From Saccharomonospora azurea NA-128 (GTDB lineage Bacteria; Actinomycetota; Actinomycetes; Mycobacteriales; Pseudonocardiaceae), in assembly GCF_000231055.2 (NCBI RefSeq), contig NZ_CM001466.1, positions 1,480,900 through 1,544,899 on the forward strand: 64,000 nt of DNA, given 5' to 3'. Shown piece by piece: positions 8,614 through 17,707 of the stretch. The notes under the pieces were generated by a model. The model ran no database searches. It saw only the letters and a list, made by a program, of their open reading frames with translations, and was not told the origin of the DNA. Position 1 is the stretch's first letter. Every line of letters begins with the position of its first letter. The position numbers and the translations under genes are program-made.

Positions 8614-9662
8614 GATTCGTTTCCTCCTGCTTGGTGGTGGTCCGATCGCGGGCCCTGCATCAGCGACCGGGTGAATGCGTGTGGGTGTTGTCCGAGACCG
8701 CTACATCGACTGGAAACGGTGGCCTGCCCGGGGCAGGCACCGTTGTCGCGGTTGAGCGACCAGAAGCCGAGGAAGGCCAGCGACCGCGCCGTGGCCAGCT
8801 CACGCAGTGCTCGCGCGTCCGCGAGAGTGGTGACGGCGCCGGTGTCGTTGCGTCCGGCCATGTACGTGAGGCCGAGCCGGGCGTAGGCGTCGGCGCGGTC
8901 GTCGTACTCCCAGAGCCGTTGGATCTGGTCGGTGACTCGTTCGGCGGCGTCGGCGATCGTGGCAGACCACTCGCCGCGCTGCGGGAAGTTCATCACCATC
9001 GCGTTGACCGTGACGTCGAGCTCCCGCTCCCTCAACGCTCGGAGCAGGTGCACACTCGCCGGTGTCAGTCCGGACTCCGCGTCCCGGACCGGCACCGTGA
9101 CGACGAGTGCGACGGCGTGCCGGTCCCGCACGATCCGGAGCGCGTCGGCCACCAGGTCGGCCGACACGTGCTGCTCGACGTCGACGTCGAGGGAGTCCGC
9201 CCGCAGTGCCGTCACGGCGGAGCCGTAGGCGGCGGCGAGCTGCTCAGGCGTGTCGCAGGTGGCTTCGAGGTACTGCCCACCGGCTCCGCCTGAGGCGACC
9301 GTCACCGCGCCGCCCCTGTCGCGCAGTCTGTTCACCTCTGCGGTGAGCGCGGGATCGGTGACCGGCCGCGAGCCGTTCCACGACGGCGCACACCGGCCGT
9401 CGTCGGCGAGCAGGAACGACAGGACGAAGCGGTCGATCCCCGTGGAATCCGCGACCGCCGTCAGATCCGGGATGCGGGCCCCGGCGTAGACGTACGGGGC
9501 GACGACGACCTTCCGTTCCGTCGTGGTGGGCGCGCACGCTGCGAGCAGCAGAACCGAGAACAACACGCTCGCGGCCAGAATCGGTGTGCGTGGTGCGGTA
9601 CCGGCAGGAGAGCTGACAGGGGAGGTGGGGCCGACCGACGTTCGGCGAACCACGGAGTACAC
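8610..9662 (-). CDS. GH18 chitinase-like lipoprotein
   Basis: A 350-residue protein starting at GTG with SD GGGGAGGAA. The signal sequence ends in the lipobox LLAAC (Cys 43), so it should be lipid-anchored outside the membrane. Residues 52-320 look like a GH18 barrel: it starts with VVVAPYVYAG, has SGGAGG near 125, and has the catalytic motif DSLDVDVE at 156-163, matching DxxDxDxE with the acid E163. Homologues hydrolyse beta-1,4-GlcNAc chains. It is first in a three-gene operon with the acidic protein and the deacetylase/GT2/acyltransferase, which suggests that it trims or releases the polymer made by that enzyme (inference). Confidence 0.88.
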   Translation of the reverse strand: MYSVVRRTSVGPTSPVSSPAGTAPRTPILAASVLFSVLLLAACAPTTTERKVVVAPYVYAGARIPDLTAVADSTGIDRFVLSFLLADDGRCAPSWNGSRPVTDPALTAEVNRLRDRGGAVTVASGGAGGQYLEATCDTPEQLAAAYGSAVTALRADSLDVDVEQHVSADLVADALRIVRDRHAVALVVTVPVRDAESGLTPASVHLLRALRERELDVTVNAMVMNFPQRGEWSATIADAAERVTDQIQRLWEYDDRADAYARLGLTYMAGRNDTGAVTTLADARALRELATARSLAFLGFWSLNRDNGACPGQATVSSRCSGLGQHPHAFTRSLMQGPRSDHHQAGGNES

Positions 9663-9973
9663 GCCTTCCTCCCCGATGGCCGACGTGCTCGCTCACCACG
9701 CCGGCCCGCTTCGCGACCACCCGCGGGCATGTCGACAGAACAGTCCTCATTGGACAGCAGGTCGATGCACGAGCGCGAATGCGCGCCACATCGAAAACCG
9801 CGGGACACCGTCAATTACGGCTACTGGAGAGAAAAAGTGAACGCCCTGTCCGAGCGAAACGTCCGATTGCTACGTCCACAAAGGACATCAAGGGGATGGT
9901 TGCGGTCAGGCGAAACCACCCTGCCCGCCGACAGGGTGGCTTCCGTCGCACCTGACGTGGCGCGTTGCGTGGG
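9663..9973. other. intergenic stretch, promoter and terminator
   Basis: About 310 bases between two leftward genes. The left part must hold the promoter of the GH18 operon, but I cannot pick a convincing -35/-10 pair. The right end holds a terminator hairpin for the DUF4383 gene (listed separately) and a second stem (GCGCGTTG 9960-9967 with CAACGCGC 9975-9982) around that gene's stop codon. No convincing gene is seen. Confidence 0.5.
9916..9939 (-). terminator. hairpin after DUF4383 gene
   Basis: CCACCCTG (9916-9923) and CAGGGTGG (9932-9939) form a perfect 8-bp stem with an 8-base loop, about 35 bases after the stop of the leftward DUF4383 gene. Confidence 0.6.
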
Positions 9974-10444
9974 TCAACGCGCGGACTCGCTCCGGCTACC
10001 TCCCAACAGTGCACCAAGGGCGATCATGCCGATCCCCAGGCCGAGGTGAAGCCAGTCGTCCGCACGGTTCAGCGGCACGAAGTTCGCCGCGGATTCACTA
10101 CCGACCACCAGCCCGTAGATCCACAGCGCGAGGTAGATCACTCCACCACCGATGAGGTATCCCCGGGCGGCACCCGCCGTCCGCATGGCCGCGAGCCCGA
10201 CGACACCGAACAGCAGGTGCACGATGTTGTGCAGGATCGACACCTGGAAGACACCGAACAGCATCGCCTGTGACTCGTGACCGGCGAACTGCATGGTCCC
10301 GTAGTCGGTCGTCACCCCCGGGATGAATCCCAGGATCCCGACCACCAGGAACACTGCGCCGACCACACCCGCGGCCGTCTGCAGCGCCGGCCGTGAGCGA
10401 GTGCCCGCAACGGCACGCCACGGGTGAGCGGATGAGTAACTCAT
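9974..10444 (-). CDS. DUF4383 membrane protein
   Basis: A 156-residue integral membrane protein. I chose the ATG of MSYSSAHPW because GGAGGGAGGGACG lies directly in front; a longer reading is possible but has no SD. There are four hydrophobic helices, with the family's signature region (GHESQAMLFGVFQVSILHNIVHL) in the middle. DUF4383 proteins are common in actinobacteria, often with stress-related genes; their activity is unknown. It is monocistronic, with a hairpin at its end. Confidence 0.82.
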   Translation of the reverse strand: MSYSSAHPWRAVAGTRSRPALQTAAGVVGAVFLVVGILGFIPGVTTDYGTMQFAGHESQAMLFGVFQVSILHNIVHLLFGVVGLAAMRTAGAARGYLIGGGVIYLALWIYGLVVGSESAANFVPLNRADDWLHLGLGIGMIALGALLGGSRSESAR

Positions 10445-10588
10445 CGTCCCTCCCTCCTCGGGTACTGGGGAGTTCCCTCTCGCGTGGGTTTCACACCTGA
10501 ATGGCCGCACCATTCGGGCGCGGACCATGACCGAAACCACCCGCACGGGTGGCCGTACCCGGCGAAGCCGTCACTCACACGGTCCAAC

Positions 10589-11716
10589 TCATGGCTTGAG
10601 CAGCACCTTCGTGTAACCCTCCTCGCGTCGGTCGAAGCGGACGTAGGCGTCCGGGGCGTCCTCCAGCGGGCGACGCTGCGACACCACGAAACTCGGCTCG
10701 GCCCGCCCCGCGATGATCAGGTCCCGCAGATGCCGGTTGTAGGCCTTGACGTTCGCCTGCCCGGTTCCCATCCGCAGGCCCTTCTCGAAGAAGCGACCGA
10801 TGCTGATGACCAACTTGCCGTTGCGCGCGTCCTCCGACGGACCACCCGGGTCCTTCGGCACGTAGAGGCCCACCACACCCAACGATCCGGTCGGGCGCAC
10901 GGTCTCGATCAGATCGTTCAGCACCGTGGCGGGCTGCTCCTCGCCCTCGGGCACCGTGGCCTGGTAGCCGACGGCGTCGATCCCGCGATCCACCCCGCCG
11001 TCGGTCTGATCGACGATCTGCTCCGGCGCGCTGCCCTTCGTGAAGTCGATCGGAATCGCACCGATCTCCTCGGCCACCCTCAGCCGGTTCGGCACCCGGT
11101 CGACGACGAACACCTTCGACGCCCCGCGGAGGACCGCGGAGTACGCCGCCATGAGCCCGACCGGCCCGGCCCCGTACACGGCGACGGTGTCACCGGGCGA
11201 GACCCCGGCGAGCTGGGTCGAGTGGTACCCGGTGGGGAAGATGTCGGCGAGCATCGCGAAGTCGTCCTCGTGCTCGTCGCCCTTCGGCAGCTGCAGGCAG
11301 TTGAAGTCGGCGAACGGGACGCGGAGGTACTCGGCCTGACCGCCCATGTAGGGCCCCATCCCCACGTAGCCGTACGCGCCGCCCGCGAAGCCGGGGTTCA
11401 CCGTGATGCAGAATCCCGTCTTGCCGTCGAGACAGTTGCGGCAGAACCCGCACGCGATGTTGAAGGGCATGACGACGCGGTCGCCCTTCTTCACGGACAC
11501 GACGCCCGACCCGACCTCCTCGACCACGCCCATGTTCTCGTGCCCGAACACGATGCCGGGCTCGGCCATCGTGCGGCCCTCGTACATGTGGAGGTCGGAA
11601 CCGCAGATCGCCGTCGAGGTGATCCGCACGATGACGTCGGTCGGCTGCTCGATCCTGGGGTCTTGCACCTCCTCGACCTGGACTTCGTTCGGCCCCTTGT
11701 ACACCACGGCTTTCAT
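10589..11716 (-). CDS. glutathione-independent formaldehyde dehydrogenase-like zinc enzyme
   Basis: A 375-residue medium-chain zinc dehydrogenase, starting at MKAVVYKG with SD AGGGAGGG. Catalytic zinc ligands are C38 and the H59-E60 pair (GHE); the structural zinc site is C89, C92, C95, C103. An NAD-binding GAGPVG is near residue 175. The pattern (ACGFCRNC, FADFNCLQLP, DIFPTGYHS) follows the Pseudomonas putida type of glutathione-independent formaldehyde dehydrogenase, which oxidises formaldehyde and other aldehydes with NAD. Substrate is inferred. It is divergent from the BNR protein gene, with an inverted repeat between them. Confidence 0.86.
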   Translation of the reverse strand: MKAVVYKGPNEVQVEEVQDPRIEQPTDVIVRITSTAICGSDLHMYEGRTMAEPGIVFGHENMGVVEEVGSGVVSVKKGDRVVMPFNIACGFCRNCLDGKTGFCITVNPGFAGGAYGYVGMGPYMGGQAEYLRVPFADFNCLQLPKGDEHEDDFAMLADIFPTGYHSTQLAGVSPGDTVAVYGAGPVGLMAAYSAVLRGASKVFVVDRVPNRLRVAEEIGAIPIDFTKGSAPEQIVDQTDGGVDRGIDAVGYQATVPEGEEQPATVLNDLIETVRPTGSLGVVGLYVPKDPGGPSEDARNGKLVISIGRFFEKGLRMGTGQANVKAYNRHLRDLIIAGRAEPSFVVSQRRPLEDAPDAYVRFDRREEGYTKVLLKP

Positions 11717-11859
11717 GTCGCCCTCCCTGTCGTGTGCCTTCGATTTCCGGCTACCCCGGCGGGGAGGGCCCAAGCAGGCGCCGACGGGCGGAAATGTCGG
11801 AGCGCTCTGGTAGACCTGCCCGGCCAACCGAACACCTGATCGATTTCTTTTCCGAAGCG

Positions 11860-11894
11860 ATCACTTGTTGTTCGAAAGTGATGCCCGTTACAGT
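11860..11894 (+). promoter_or_regulatory. inverted repeat and promoter before BNR gene
   Basis: ATCACTT (11860-11866) and AAGTGAT (11876-11882) form a 7-bp inverted repeat with 9 bases between, 16 bp centre to centre. TTGTTG (11865-11870) and TACAGT (11889-11894), 18 bp apart, are a plausible -35/-10 for the rightward gene at 11927, so a bound protein would block it. The region is shared with the leftward dehydrogenase gene. Confidence 0.4.
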
Positions 11895-11926
11895 GGCACG
11901 CACCGACAGCTCGAAAGGAAGAGCAG

Positions 11927-13042
11927 ATGAGCCGAGTCCGGGTCCTCGTAGGAACGCGCAAGGGTGCGTTCGTCCTCACCGCCGACGGACGACGTGACCG
12001 GTGGCAGGTGGACGGCCCCTTCTTCGCGGGGTGGGAGACCTACCACGTGGCCGGGTCCCCAGCCGATCCCGACCGGCTCTACGCGTCGGCCTCGCTCGGC
12101 TGGTTCGGCCAGCAGGTGCACCGCTCGGAGGACGGCGGCCGGACGTGGGAGCCCGTGGGCAACGAGTTCTCCTACGTCGGTGAGCCGGGGACCCACCAGT
12201 GGTACGACGGCAGCCAGCGACCGTGGGAGTTCACCCGGGTGTGGCACTTCGAGCCGTCGCCGACCGACCCCGACCGCGTCTACGCGGGTGTGGAGGACGC
12301 CGCTCTGTTCCGCAGCGACGACGGCGGACGCCACTGGCAGGAGTTGCCGGCGCTGCGCACGCACGAGTCGGGCCCGTCCTGGCAGCCCGGCGCGGGCGGC
12401 ATGTGCCTGCACACCATCCTCGTCGATCCCCGCGACGAACAACGGCTGCGCGTGGCGATCTCGGCCGCGGGTGTGTTCGCCAGCGACGACGGCGGCGAGA
12501 CCTGGACACCGGCCAACAAGGGCCTGGTCAGCGACGGCATCCCGGACCCCGACTCCGAGGTCGGCCACTGCGTGCACAACCTGGCCCGCCATCCCGAGCG
12601 CCCCGACACGCTGTTCATGCAGAAGCACTGGCACGTGATGCGCTCCGACGACAACGGCGCGAGCTGGTACAAGATCTCCGGCGACCTGCCCACCGACTTC
12701 GGGTTCCCGATCGACGTCCACGCACACGAACCCGACACCGTGTACGTCGTCCCGATCACCAGCGACTCCCTGCACGTCCCGCTCGACGGCCGGTTACGCG
12801 TGTACCGCACCCGCAGCGGTGGCAACGAGTGGGAACCGCTGACCAACGGCCTGCCCCAGGAACACTGCTACGTCAACGTGCTCCGCGACGCCATGGCGGT
12901 CGACTCGCTCGACGCGTGCGGCGTGTATTTCGGCACCACCGGGGGACAGGTGTACGTCTCCCCCGACGCGGGCGACCACTGGACGCCGATCGTGCGCGAC
13001 CTTCCGCCCGTGCTCTCCGTGGAGGTGCAGACGCTGCCATGA
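11927..13042 (+). CDS. BNR/sialidase-like beta-propeller protein
   Basis: A 371-residue protein with at least five Asp-box/BNR repeats of S-x-D-x-G-x-T-W type: [40 protein letters not shown]. These mark a multi-bladed beta-propeller like the VPS10/sortilin and sialidase folds. There is no signal peptide ([15 protein letters not shown] is the first blade), so it should be cytoplasmic. Start ATG has an SD-like AAGGAAGAGC. I see no sialidase active-site Arg/Tyr set, so enzyme activity is doubtful. The ATGA overlap with the ThiS-like gene suggests a shared job. Confidence 0.8.
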   Translation: MSRVRVLVGTRKGAFVLTADGRRDRWQVDGPFFAGWETYHVAGSPADPDRLYASASLGWFGQQVHRSEDGGRTWEPVGNEFSYVGEPGTHQWYDGSQRPWEFTRVWHFEPSPTDPDRVYAGVEDAALFRSDDGGRHWQELPALRTHESGPSWQPGAGGMCLHTILVDPRDEQRLRVAISAAGVFASDDGGETWTPANKGLVSDGIPDPDSEVGHCVHNLARHPERPDTLFMQKHWHVMRSDDNGASWYKISGDLPTDFGFPIDVHAHEPDTVYVVPITSDSLHVPLDGRLRVYRTRSGGNEWEPLTNGLPQEHCYVNVLRDAMAVDSLDACGVYFGTTGGQVYVSPDAGDHWTPIVRDLPPVLSVEVQTLP

Positions 13043-13335
13043 TCCGGGTGACACTTCCGCCGCATCTGCGGACTCTGGCCCACGTACACGGCGAGGTGCG
13101 GCTCGACGTGCCCGGCGCGGTCACCTTGGGCGCCGTACTCGACTCCCTGGAGGCGACCTATCCGGTGCTGCGCGGCACCATCCGCGAACACGGCACCAAG
13201 AAACGACGGGCGTTCGTGCGGTTCTTCGCGTGCGAGCAGGACCTGTCCCACGTCCCGCCCGACACCCCGCTACCCACCGCGGTGGCCAGCGGGGCCGAGC
13301 CACTCCTCGTCATCGGAGCGATGGCGGGCGGCTGA
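13039..13335 (+). CDS. MoaD/ThiS-family ubiquitin-like protein
   Basis: A 98-residue beta-grasp protein. The C-terminus ends in AGG, the Gly-Gly tail that MoaD/ThiS proteins need for adenylation and sulfur loading. The middle region ([17 protein letters not shown]) matches the family helix. It starts inside the stop codon of the propeller gene (ATGA). No matching E1-like enzyme (MoeB/ThiF) is in the window, so the sulfur acceptor is unknown; it could serve molybdopterin, thiamine or protein conjugation. Confidence 0.83.
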   Translation: MIRVTLPPHLRTLAHVHGEVRLDVPGAVTLGAVLDSLEATYPVLRGTIREHGTKKRRAFVRFFACEQDLSHVPPDTPLPTAVASGAEPLLVIGAMAGG

Positions 13336-13348
13336 GCCGACGTCCCGA

Positions 13349-14662
13349 TCAGTCGACCAGGACGGGCAGCTTCTCCACGCCGTAGACGATGGACGTCTTG
13401 CGGAAGTCCAGCTCCGCCGCGGGCACCGCCAACCGCATCGACGGGAAACGCCGCACCAGCGCCGGGTAGGCCGCGCGCAGCTCCATCCGGGCCAGTTCCG
13501 CGCCCACGCAGCGGTGCACGCCGTACCCGAACGCGAGGTGGGAGGTCGGCGGGCGAGTGCCGTCGAAGACCTCGAGGCGCTCGCCCAGCGCCTCGTCGCG
13601 GTTGGCGCCACTCAACGACACCACGACCATGTCGCCCTGCGCGATCGTCCTGCCACCGATCTCGATGTCCTCGCGCGCGAACCGGGGGAACGCGACCTGC
13701 ACCACGGTGAGGTAACGCAGCAGCTCCTCGACGAAGCCGTGCACCACCTCGTCGTCGTCGCGGACGCGCTTGAAGATGTCCTGATCCTGCAGCAGCACCA
13801 GCGCACCCAGCGACAGCATGCTCGCGGTGGTCTCGAAGCCGCCCGTCAGCACGCCGTCGGCCAGACCGGCGAGCTCCCGGTCGTCCACGTTGTCGCCGTG
13901 ATCCTTGATGATCATCCCCAGGAGCCCGTCGCCAGGGTTCTCGCGCTCCTTTCGCACGACCCCCAGCAGGTACTCCAACGACTCGGAGATCGCGCCCAGT
14001 GAGGCCCCCGCCCCACCGAAGAGGTCGAACCGCTGCACGGCGAGGTGCTGGAACTCGTCCCGGTCCTCGTACGGCACGCCCAGGAGCTCGCAGATCACCA
14101 GCGACGGGATCGGCAGAGCGAACTCCTCCACGAGATCGACCGGACCGTCGACCTTCGCCATGGCGTCGAGACGCTCGTTCACGATCCGCTCGATGCCGGG
14201 CTTCAGCCGGGCCAGGCGGCGCATGGTGAACTCGGGAGTCAACAGCCGACGCAACCGGGTGTGCACCGGCGGGTCCGCGAACCCGAGGCCACCGGGATTG
14301 TCGTCAACCTTCGCGCTGGTCTTCCCCACCAGATTGGTGAAGTCGTTGCTGAAGGTCTTGGCGTCACCGAGGACGGCCTTCGCCTCCTCGTGCCCCGTGA
14401 CCAGCCACAGGTTGAGACCGAACGGAACGGGCAGCTTGCTGACCGGTTCCTCGGAGCGCCTCTGGCCCAACTCGGGCACCGGGTCCAGACCGTTGCGGCG
14501 CAGCGGCATCAGCACGCCGTCGGGCAACAGGCTCAGTTTCGAGAGGTCGAGCCCCTTCTTCTGTACACGCGCGACGTAGCGACGCGTGAACCACGACACG
14601 ACTCGCGACCGGAGATTCCCCACGGCTGCACACAGTATCAACCGACCGGCGGTTGACGGCAT
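13349..14662 (-). CDS. cytochrome P450
   Basis: A P450 of about 437 residues. The heme loop FGYGVHRCVG puts the thiolate ligand at about Cys 385; the I-helix oxygen-binding stretch GGFETTASM and the K-helix EELLR (ExxR) are present. Start is uncertain: I give the ATG of MPSTAGRL, but a GTG at 14623 (VGNLRSR) lies just after a -10-like GATACT and could be a leaderless start. No ferredoxin or reductase gene is adjacent, so electrons must come from elsewhere. Substrate unknown. It ends 13 bp from the convergent ThiS-like gene. Confidence 0.9.
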   Translation of the reverse strand: MPSTAGRLILCAAVGNLRSRVVSWFTRRYVARVQKKGLDLSKLSLLPDGVLMPLRRNGLDPVPELGQRRSEEPVSKLPVPFGLNLWLVTGHEEAKAVLGDAKTFSNDFTNLVGKTSAKVDDNPGGLGFADPPVHTRLRRLLTPEFTMRRLARLKPGIERIVNERLDAMAKVDGPVDLVEEFALPIPSLVICELLGVPYEDRDEFQHLAVQRFDLFGGAGASLGAISESLEYLLGVVRKERENPGDGLLGMIIKDHGDNVDDRELAGLADGVLTGGFETTASMLSLGALVLLQDQDIFKRVRDDDEVVHGFVEELLRYLTVVQVAFPRFAREDIEIGGRTIAQGDMVVVSLSGANRDEALGERLEVFDGTRPPTSHLAFGYGVHRCVGAELARMELRAAYPALVRRFPSMRLAVPAAELDFRKTSIVYGVEKLPVLVD

Positions 14663-14767
14663 CGTATAGCCGAATTCCCTTCGCCTTCTACGACGCCGTC
14701 GCACCAGGTCAGCCGCTTTCCGTCCACAACCGCCGGCGCGACATCGTCCCGCGCTGCGCCCGATGGT

Positions 14768-15949
14768 CTACGCCGCGCCGGGCGCGTGCACCTGGATGTC
14801 GGCGAGCAGCTTGGGCACGAGCTCGTCCAGCTCCATCCTGCGCTCGACGTTCACGAGCTGCGACGGCGTGGTCCTCGTCGCCACGCGCGGCGGTGCCAGC
14901 AGGCTGCAGCAGTCCTCGTCGGGCAGCTTGGAGATCTCGGCCGTGCCGATCCGCCGCGCCTCGGCGATGATCTCCTCCTTGTCGAACGCCACGAGGGGAC
15001 GCAGCAGCGGCAGCTCCGCCGCCTCCTCGACGGTCGCCATGTTCGCCAGCGTCTGGCTCGCCACCTGGCCCAGGCTGTCGCCCATGACCAGTGCCTGCGC
15101 GCCGAGTTCCTTCGCGAGCGCCGAGGCGGTCCGCACCATCAGCCTGCGCTGCGCCACGATCTGCAGGTTGCCCGCTCCCGCGGTGGCGAGCGCGCGCTGC
15201 GCGTTGCCGATCGGGATCACGTGCAGCCGGGAGTCGCCCTGGAACCGGTCGAGCTGACGTACCAGCGCGTACGCCTTGTACGTCGACGACGGCCCCGTGA
15301 GCGGGGCGCCCGTGAAGTGCACGAAGTCGCACCGCAGCCCGCGCCGCATGGCGCGGTACGCCGCCACCGGCGAGTCGAATCCGCCGGAGAGCATGACGAG
15401 CGCCCGCCCACTGGCGCCGACGGGCAGGCCGCCCTGCCCGCGCTGCTTGTCGAGGGCGACGAACACCTCACGTTGGTCGACCTCGACGGTGATCTCGACC
15501 TCGGGATGGCTCAGGTCGACCGGCCAGCCCCACTCCTTGACGACCTGACTGCCCAGATGCGCGGCCAACTGCTCCGACTTCATCGGGAACGTCTTGTCGC
15601 GGCGGTGGGCCCGGACCGCGAACCGGCGGGGTCCCGCCGACTCGGGGCTGCCGAACCGCTCGGTGAGCGCCTGCAACACCGTCTCCACGGTGTCGTCCAC
15701 GGTGCGCGCCGTGCGCAGCGCGGGTTGCACGACGCTCACGCCGATCACCTTCTGCGCGCAGTCGAGCAGCTCCTCCACCGGCGCGCCGGACAACACGACG
15801 ACACCCGGCCGCTGGGAGATCCGGATGGGAGCCGACGCTCCCGCCACCGCATGCCGGAGGGATTCACGGAGGTGTTCCTCGAACCTGCCGCGATTCCGCC
15901 CCTTGAGCATGAGTTCGCCGTACTTCAACAGCACGCACGGCCGAGCCAT
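14768..15949 (-). CDS. thiI: ThiI-like tRNA 4-thiouridine / thiazole sulfurtransferase
   Basis: A 393-residue protein with a ferredoxin-like/THUMP RNA-binding half (about residues 1-165) and a PP-loop ATP-pyrophosphatase domain starting with SGGFDSP at 188-194. The family adenylates U8 of tRNA for sulfur insertion and also feeds thiamine synthesis. A conserved Cys pair (PDEDCCSLL) near residue 350 matches the first catalytic Cys; the C-terminal rhodanese domain of the E. coli enzyme is absent, as in many bacteria, so another protein must carry the persulfide. It stands alone. Confidence 0.9.
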   Translation of the reverse strand: MARPCVLLKYGELMLKGRNRGRFEEHLRESLRHAVAGASAPIRISQRPGVVVLSGAPVEELLDCAQKVIGVSVVQPALRTARTVDDTVETVLQALTERFGSPESAGPRRFAVRAHRRDKTFPMKSEQLAAHLGSQVVKEWGWPVDLSHPEVEITVEVDQREVFVALDKQRGQGGLPVGASGRALVMLSGGFDSPVAAYRAMRRGLRCDFVHFTGAPLTGPSSTYKAYALVRQLDRFQGDSRLHVIPIGNAQRALATAGAGNLQIVAQRRLMVRTASALAKELGAQALVMGDSLGQVASQTLANMATVEEAAELPLLRPLVAFDKEEIIAEARRIGTAEISKLPDEDCCSLLAPPRVATRTTPSQLVNVERRMELDELVPKLLADIQVHAPGAA

Positions 15950-15979
15950 CCGTACACCTCCCTGTCCGCGCTCAGAAAA

Positions 15980-17032
15980 TCACCGTGACGATACCGGCTG
16001 CTCTCTCACACTCGTGACGGTCGGTCCCGATACGCGCCGGACGGGCAGCTCGGCTCGCGCAGAGCGCGAGTGCGGGGCGCCCGGACGCGACCCGGGAGAC
16101 GGCACCGACACGACCTGCGTCGGCTGGTCCGCCGACTCGCGCGACTCCGCCGAATCCGCAGCCTCGGCCGACTCCGCCGGCTGGGACTCGGCCGCGGACC
16201 GGGCGGACGGCACGATCCCGACCGGTGGGGCCGTCCGATCGACCGCGATCTCGTCGGGCAGCGGTTCGATGAGCGGCAGGGCACCGGCCAGCGCCTCCCG
16301 CGCCGTCCGCAGCTCCGCGGCCGCCTTCCGCCGGGCCTCTTCCAGCGCCTGGACCCGCGCGGTGGCCTCCGCCACGATGCGCTCCGCCTTCGCGGTGGCC
16401 TCCGCCACGACACGCTCGGCCTCGGCGCGGGCGTCCGCGTCCCGTTGCGCGAGCGCACGGTTCATCTCGTCTCGACGCGCGGCGAGGTTCTTCGCGAAGT
16501 CCCGTTCGAGCTCCTGCCTGCGGCGCAGGGCACGCTCGTCGGCCTCCCGGCGTTCCCGCTCGGCCTTCTCGGCCTGCGCCGCCGCGTCGGCCTTGAGCTG
16601 CCGCACGAGTTCGCGGTGCTCCTCCTCCAACTCGGTGCGACGCGATTCCAGTTCGGCTTGCCGCTTGTCGAGTTCCTCGCGCCTGCGTTCCGCTTCGGCG
16701 TTCGCCGTGGCGACGATGTCCTTCGCCTCGCGCTGCGCGAGATCGACCATGTGCCACAGGCGCTCGGAAAGTCCGTCCGTCTCCACCGGCGTCCGGCACA
16801 CTCGGTCGAGCCGCTGCCGCAGTTTCTCGTTCTCCGTACGCAACGCGGCGAGTTCTCTCGACTGCGAGCGAACGTATTCCGCGGCGGCATCCCGGTCGGC
16901 GGCGGTCGCCTGAAGTGCCTCCAGCAGACCGCTCACGTGTTTTCTGACTTCGTTCCGGTCATATCCACGCCACGTCACGCGGAATTCACCTGGCTGTTGC
17001 GGCCGACCGTGAAGGCCCTGTCCACTCGTCAT
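15980..17032 (-). CDS. DivIVA-like coiled-coil protein
   Basis: About 350 residues. Start chosen at MTSGQGLHG, behind GAGGTGGGT. A short DivIVA-type head (FRVTWRGYDRNEVRKHVSGLLEAL) is followed by a coiled coil of about 200 residues rich in Glu/Arg/Ala, then a Pro/Ser/Ala tail. DivIVA heads bind curved membrane and the coils polymerise. This is distinct from Wag31 at 57.8-58.6 kb: the head lacks the [15 protein letters not shown] signature. It may be one of the filament-forming polar proteins of actinomycetes (Scy/FilP-like role); that is inference. Confidence 0.72.
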   Translation of the reverse strand: MTSGQGLHGRPQQPGEFRVTWRGYDRNEVRKHVSGLLEALQATAADRDAAAEYVRSQSRELAALRTENEKLRQRLDRVCRTPVETDGLSERLWHMVDLAQREAKDIVATANAEAERRREELDKRQAELESRRTELEEEHRELVRQLKADAAAQAEKAERERREADERALRRRQELERDFAKNLAARRDEMNRALAQRDADARAEAERVVAEATAKAERIVAEATARVQALEEARRKAAAELRTAREALAGALPLIEPLPDEIAVDRTAPPVGIVPSARSAAESQPAESAEAADSAESRESADQPTQVVSVPSPGSRPGAPHSRSARAELPVRRVSGPTVTSVREQPVSSR

Positions 17033-17123
17033 ACCCACCTCGCCCGGCATCAGTGAATGGCCCAACCCTAGACGCGTTGCTACTCCAAGAGTAGTAAGGG
17101 TTTCGAGCGAGGTGCCCGCGGGC

Positions 17124-17618
17124 TCAACCGCCGACGAGAATCACAGTGAACACAATGGACGCTGCCGCCGAGGCCGCCGCCCGGACGTGGTTCCAGCGCG
17201 TCCACTCCCTCACGTAACGCGCCCAGACTCGCACTGCTTCCGATCCATCCGGAGCATTGTCGAGTGCCCAATTCCTGGGCAGGTGGGCGATTCTGGTAAT
17301 TCCCACCGTTCCGCCGACGTAGAGTGCGGCCCCGGCCACCGACAGCGCGAGCGAATCCCCGTTTCCGAGCAGCGAGAGCACCGCGGGTAGCGGCGCGAGC
17401 AACGCCGTACCGACGAACACCGACAGAAACGGCGGGCGCAGCGCGGCAGCGTTGATCGCGCGCATGGCGGCCACCCCGGCCTCGGCCTGCAGGGTCGACA
17501 GTCCGCGCATCACGAACGCCGAGAAGGCGAAGAGCACCCCCGCCACCACACCGCTACCCACAGCGGCGGCCACGGTCAGCATCAGGCGAGGGTCGGACAG
17601 CAACACCGAGTCGATCAC
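17124..17618 (-). CDS. DUF1772 (anthrone-oxygenase-like) membrane protein
   Basis: A 164-residue membrane protein from a GTG start with four hydrophobic segments. Pattern (AGVLFAFSAFVMRGL near 30; NAPDGSEAVRVWARYVREWTRWN near 120) fits DUF1772, whose best-known members act on anthrones in polyketide pathways; most bacterial members are uncharacterised. No polyketide genes are nearby. A short stem CTACTC/GAGTAG at 17080-17094 lies after the stop. Confidence 0.78.
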   Translation of the reverse strand: MIDSVLLSDPRLMLTVAAAVGSGVVAGVLFAFSAFVMRGLSTLQAEAGVAAMRAINAAALRPPFLSVFVGTALLAPLPAVLSLLGNGDSLALSVAGAALYVGGTVGITRIAHLPRNWALDNAPDGSEAVRVWARYVREWTRWNHVRAAASAAASIVFTVILVGG

Positions 17619-17707
17619 GACCAGGATTCAACCAGCGAGCACGGCCGGACACCATGGTCGAGACGCCACCGCGCACCCGAGCGTCGCGCCGGTCCGCCGT
17701 GGACCCC

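Noticed and set aside
11927-13042. Calling the BNR protein a true sialidase
   Set aside because: Asp-boxes alone only show a propeller; the catalytic Arg triad and Tyr were not identified and there is no signal peptide.
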